A stretch of DNA of 64,000 bases from Demequina soli (GTDB taxonomy: Bacteria; Actinomycetota; Actinomycetes; Actinomycetales; Demequinaceae), in contig NZ_BBLZ01000008.1 in NCBI RefSeq assembly GCF_000971195.1, forward strand, positions 99,747 through 163,746, given 5' to 3'. This document shows positions 61,255-64,000 of the stretch, in pieces (the stretch's first letter is position 1; the number at the start of each line of letters is the position of its first letter). A program made the position numbers and the translations under genes. The notes under the pieces were generated by a model. That model ran no database searches. It saw only the letters and a list, made by a program, of their open reading frames with translations, and was not told where the DNA came from.

Positions 61255-62019
61255 TCAGTCGCGCGCGATGGTGCGGCCGCGACGCGTGACCGCGGTGGGG
61301 ACGGCGCGCATCACCGTGGCCGCGAGCGCGTAGGCCGGGGTCGGTGTGACGACGGTCTGACCGCGGCGCACGGCCGCGAGCGCCGAGGTGACCACGCGCT
61401 CCGGGTCGAGCCACGCGAGGTCGGGGAACTCGTCGCGCATGTGGCGCAGCGAGTCCGTGTCGTGGAACCGCGTGCGCACCAGGCCGGGCAGCACCGCGGT
61501 GGCGGTGACGCCGGTGCCGGCGAGCTGCCCGGCGAGCGCCTGGGTGAAGTCCACCGCCCAGCGCTTGTGCGCCGCGTACGTCGAGTTGCCGAGCCGCGCG
61601 GCGACGGAGGCGACGTTGAGGATCGCGCCGTGGCCGCGCTCGACCATGCCGGGCAGCGCCGCGTGGGCGAGCTGGAGCGGCGCGGTGACGTGGATGTCGA
61701 GGAGCGCACGCTCCCGCTCCCAGGTCGAGGTCAGGAAGCCCTCGCCGAGCCCGAAGCCGGCGTTGTTGACGAGCAGGCTGACCGGCGCCTCGTCGGCGGC
61801 GAGGCGGTCGGCGACGGCCTCGCGTCCCTCCTCGGTGGTGAGGTCGGCGGGCAGGATCTCGGCGGCGCGGCCGGTCGCGGAGGTGAGCACCTCGGCGACC
61901 TCGCTGAGCCGGTCCCGCGACCTCGCCACGAGCACCACGTCGTGGCCCGCGGTGGCGAGCTGCCACGCGAACTCCTCGCCGAGCCCCGCGGAGGCCCCCG
62001 TCACCAGTGCGATCGCCAT
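61255..62019 (-). CDS. Short-chain dehydrogenase/reductase
   Basis: A 254-residue SDR: TGASAGLG (cofactor loop), NNAGFG, and the catalytic Tyr-x-x-x-Lys in TYAAHKR, with the Ser in NVASVAA. An Arg in VARSRDRL hints at NADPH. Substrate unknown. TAGCCT lies 6 bases before the ATG. Confidence 0.92.
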   Translation of the reverse strand: MAIALVTGASAGLGEEFAWQLATAGHDVVLVARSRDRLSEVAEVLTSATGRAAEILPADLTTEEGREAVADRLAADEAPVSLLVNNAGFGLGEGFLTSTWERERALLDIHVTAPLQLAHAALPGMVERGHGAILNVASVAARLGNSTYAAHKRWAVDFTQALAGQLAGTGVTATAVLPGLVRTRFHDTDSLRHMRDEFPDLAWLDPERVVTSALAAVRRGQTVVTPTPAYALAATVMRAVPTAVTRRGRTIARD

Positions 62020-62062
62020 GACGGAAGGCTACCCGCGCATCGTCCACCGGTAGTTTGGGGGG

Positions 62063-62851
62063 ATGCGCCTCGCCACCTGGAACGTGAACTCCATCCGTGC
62101 CCGCGTCGACCGTGTGGTCGACTGGCTCGACCGCTCCGGCACCGACGTCCTCGCGATGCAGGAGATCAAGTGCAAGCCCGAGCAGTTCCCGCGCGAGGCC
62201 TTCGAGGCGGCGGGCTACGAGCTCGCGATCCACGGCCTCAACCAGTGGAACGGCGTCGCGATCGCGTCCCGCGTGGGCCTGACCGACGTGGAGACGGAGT
62301 TCCCGCTGCAGCCGGGCTTCGCCAAGACGGGCGAGCCCGCCCTCGAGGCGCGCGCGCTCGGGGCGACCGCGGGCGGCGTGCGCGTGTGGAGCCTCTACGT
62401 GCCCAACGGCCGCGGCCTCGCGGACCCGCACTACGCGTACAAGCTGGACTTCCTCGCACGCCTCAAGGACGCCGCCGCGACGTGGGCCGATGGGCCTACC
62501 GCGCTCGTGGGCGACTTCAACGTCGCGCCGCTGCCCACCGACATCTGGTCGGAGGAGGACTCCGAGGCGGTCACGCACGTGACCCCCGAGGCGCGCGCGG
62601 CGTTCCACGCGTTCGAGGACGCCGGCTACACCGAGCTGTCGCGCCGCTTCATCCCCGACGAGCGCACCTACACGTTCTGGGACTACAAGGCGCTGCGCTT
62701 CCCCAAGGGCGAGGGCATGCGGATCGACTTCGTGTACGCGTCCGCGCCGCTCGCCGAGCGCGCGACGGGCGTGACCATCGTGCGCGACGAGCGCAAGGGC
62801 AAGGGCGCCTCGGACCACGTGCCCGTGGTCGTGGACATCGCGGAGGCCTGA
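62063..62851 (+). CDS. xth: Exodeoxyribonuclease III
   Basis: A 262-residue AP endonuclease/exonuclease of the EEP family for base-excision repair. Catalytic blocks: LATWNVNSIRARV, MQEIKCKPEQF, VGDFNVAPLPTDIW, DYKALRF and KGASDHVPVVVDI. TAGTTT (62051-62056) is 6 bases before the ATG and directly follows an inverted GGACGATGCG copy (62036-62045). Confidence 0.95.
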   Translation: MRLATWNVNSIRARVDRVVDWLDRSGTDVLAMQEIKCKPEQFPREAFEAAGYELAIHGLNQWNGVAIASRVGLTDVETEFPLQPGFAKTGEPALEARALGATAGGVRVWSLYVPNGRGLADPHYAYKLDFLARLKDAAATWADGPTALVGDFNVAPLPTDIWSEEDSEAVTHVTPEARAAFHAFEDAGYTELSRRFIPDERTYTFWDYKALRFPKGEGMRIDFVYASAPLAERATGVTIVRDERKGKGASDHVPVVVDIAEA

Positions 62852-62854
62852 GCC

Positions 62855-62916
62855 GAGACGGTCGGCCGAGCAGGCGAGACGGTCAGCCGAGCGGCGAGGC
62901 GGTCAGCCGAGCAGGC
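62855..62916. repeat. Three-copy 20/21-bp tandem repeat
   Basis: The unit GAGACGGTCAGCCGAGCAGGC occurs three times with few changes (62855-62875, 62876-62895, 62896-62916). It fills the gap between the convergent xth and vLRR genes, and the third copy includes the stop codon of the latter. Confidence 0.8.
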
Positions 62917-63445
62917 GGCCGCGCGCCGAGATGGCCGCGAGCACGGCCGGCTCGCCCTGCTCGGTGAGCCACTGCAGGAGGTTCGCGGGGGTCGCAGGGT
63001 TCGCGGCGATCGCGGGGCGCAGCTCCGGGTGCGCATAGGCGAGCTCCGACAGCTCGATGCCGGTGGCGTACGGGCTCGCGGCGAGCAGGCGCGCGGCCCC
63101 GGCGCCGGCGGCCCCGAACGGCGCGGGCGCCGGGTCGGTGCGGTAGGCGGTCGCGACGGACGGCACAGGCTCGAGCGGATGCCGTGCGTCGTGGACCAGG
63201 CGGCGCACGATGACGGCGATGATCGCCAGCGGCACGAGGGGCAGGACGAGCACCACGGGCGGCACGTCGACGTGGAACACGTACTCCGTCAGCAGCGCGA
63301 AGCCGATGAAGAAGACGGCACCGACGAGGAAGATGGTCCTCGAGCCGGCGCTCAGGGCCACGCGGGGGTGAAGAGAGGTGATGACGACGAGAGCAAGCAT
63401 TCCCCCCGTGGCGACAAGAGCGAGAGACTCGGTCGACCAGCTCAC
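62903..63445 (-). CDS. Two-helix membrane protein with variant leucine-rich (LRV-like) tail
   Basis: A 180-residue protein with about three N-terminal membrane helices (LALVATGGMLALVVITSLH; TIFLVGAVFFIGFALLTEYVF; VVLVLPLVPLAIIAVIVRRLV) and a cytoplasmic end (LAYAHPELRPAIAANPATPANLLQWL...AVLAAISARG) that matches the short helical variant leucine-rich repeat. GTG 63445 has GGAGAGGGG upstream; the longer start at 63523 is rejected. Function unknown. Confidence 0.75.
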   Translation of the reverse strand: MSWSTESLALVATGGMLALVVITSLHPRVALSAGSRTIFLVGAVFFIGFALLTEYVFHVDVPPVVLVLPLVPLAIIAVIVRRLVHDARHPLEPVPSVATAYRTDPAPAPFGAAGAGAARLLAASPYATGIELSELAYAHPELRPAIAANPATPANLLQWLTEQGEPAVLAAISARGRLLG

Positions 63446-63515
63446 TGCTCGAACCCCTCTCCACCTCCCACGTGAACCTCGGGAAGAGCGTCTCGTGCAG
63501 GGGGTTCGCGGGCAA

Positions 63516-63542
63516 GCCCCCACTTATGGGGGCAACGCCCCC
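63516..63542. promoter_or_regulatory. Alternating GCCCCC/GGGGGC dyads upstream of a response regulator
   Basis: GCCCCC (63516-63521), GGGGGC (63528-63533) and GCCCCC (63537-63542) give two overlapping, mutually exclusive inverted repeats. They lie 40 bases upstream of the probable -10 TAGAGT (63582-63587). Confidence 0.55.
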
Positions 63543-63611
63543 GACAGGCATCGGTGCCAGGCCGGACGCCGTCTCGTCCACTAGAGTGCCAAGGAGGAAA
63601 GGGGGCCTGCC

Positions 63612-64000
63612 ATGACGGTCGCGAAGGAGCGTCGGGTCATCGCGCTCGTGGAGGATCACGCCCTGATCGCGCTGGGCTTCCGGGACCTCGTGGAGGGCAC
63701 CCCCGACCTCGAGCTGGCGGGCCTCGTCGAGAGCGTGGACGCGCTGCCGGGCCTGGGCCGGCCGCTCGATCTCGTGGTACTCGACCTGCGGCTCGCGGAC
63801 GGCTCGACGCCCGAGGCCAACATCGCCGCGATCCACGCGATGGGCGCCGAGGTGCTCATCTACACCGGGGGCGAGGACCGGCGCCTCATCCAGTCCGCCG
63901 CGCGCGCGGGCGCGCTGGGGCTCATCCGCAAGTCCTCGGAGCCCGAGCTGCTGCTCGACGCGATCCGCACGGCCGCCGCCGGCCAGGAGGTCTTCGGCAC
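63612..64000 (+). CDS. Response regulator, receiver domain (cut by window edge)
   Basis: The first 129 residues of a NarL-type regulator. Receiver features: acidic pair in ALVEDHAL, phosphoacceptor Asp58 in LVVLDLRLADG, Thr in LIYTGGE and Lys in LIRKSSEP. The DNA-binding half lies beyond the right edge. ATG 63612 follows AGGAGG (63592-63597) and GGGGG. Confidence 0.9.
   Translation, partial: MTVAKERRVIALVEDHALIALGFRDLVEGTPDLELAGLVESVDALPGLGRPLDLVVLDLRLADGSTPEANIAAIHAMGAEVLIYTGGEDRRLIQSAARAGALGLIRKSSEPELLLDAIRTAAAGQEVFG

Noticed and set aside
62855-62916. Possible CRISPR array
   Set aside because: The three units are directly adjacent, with no spacers, and no cas gene is near.

Overview
This is a very GC-rich actinobacterial chromosome segment. 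The likely order is Micrococcales; the family cannot be settled from sequence alone. Supporting signs are the strong G/C bias at third codon positions, many GTG starts, many 1- or 4-base gene overlaps, lipoprotein signal peptides, an actinobacterial-type sterol-carrier-family protein beside purF/purL, and many TANNNT -10 boxes lying 6-7 bases before start codons (leaderless mRNAs). I see no rRNA, tRNA, transposase, integrase, prophage or CRISPR array.

The backbone is a dispersed purine biosynthesis cluster, all on the minus strand: purA (53.1-54.4 kb), purD-purC (50.0-52.1), purS-purQ (47.7-48.7), purL (18.6-20.9) and the N-terminal part of purF (1-531). purT (57.1-58.3) and pyrE (60.7-61.2) are nearby. 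Class II fructose-bisphosphate aldolase, a TrmH-type RNA methyltransferase, DedA, LemA and exonuclease III fill the right arm. Accessory blocks separate the pur genes.

Region by region: 0.5-2.4 kb holds a small membrane protein coupled to purF and a NarL-type two-component pair. At 2.4-5 kb are a lipoprotein serpin and an AAA+/DUF4143 ATPase. At 5.2-13.6 kb is an ABC transporter with one MacB/FtsE-like ATPase and four large FtsX-like permeases, all joined by 4-base overlaps. At 13.6-15.4 kb, HigBA and YefM-YoeB toxin-antitoxin modules flank the sterol-carrier-family gene. An exported GH2 beta-galactosidase (15.4-18.5) sits 22 bases after purL. At 21-24 kb are two paralogous membrane proteins, a third (Phd/RelE) toxin-antitoxin module and an unknown protein. 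At 25.6-32.2 kb is a complete LacI-controlled sugar operon (regulator, lipoprotein binding protein, two permeases, YicI-type alpha-xylosidase) with two matching palindromic operators, an internal mRNA hairpin and a strong terminator. Then come metZ, a PrsW protease, a MerR-copA copper unit, an Asp/Glu racemase, an amidohydrolase joined to an unusual acetyltransferase-kinase fusion, an LLM flavoprotein, an ArsR-SRPBCC pair and a LuxR/FAD-oxidase pair.

The most unusual signal is a short word, GGACGATGCG, present 38 times exactly (19 per strand) with six further 9-base copies. By base composition fewer than one copy is expected. It is over-represented between genes, occurs in several reading frames inside genes, and one inverted pair forms the 19-bp stem of the sugar-operon terminator. 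This resembles the DNA-uptake sequences of Neisseria and Haemophilus, which to my knowledge have no described actinobacterial counterpart. The function here is inferred, but the repetition is directly visible.
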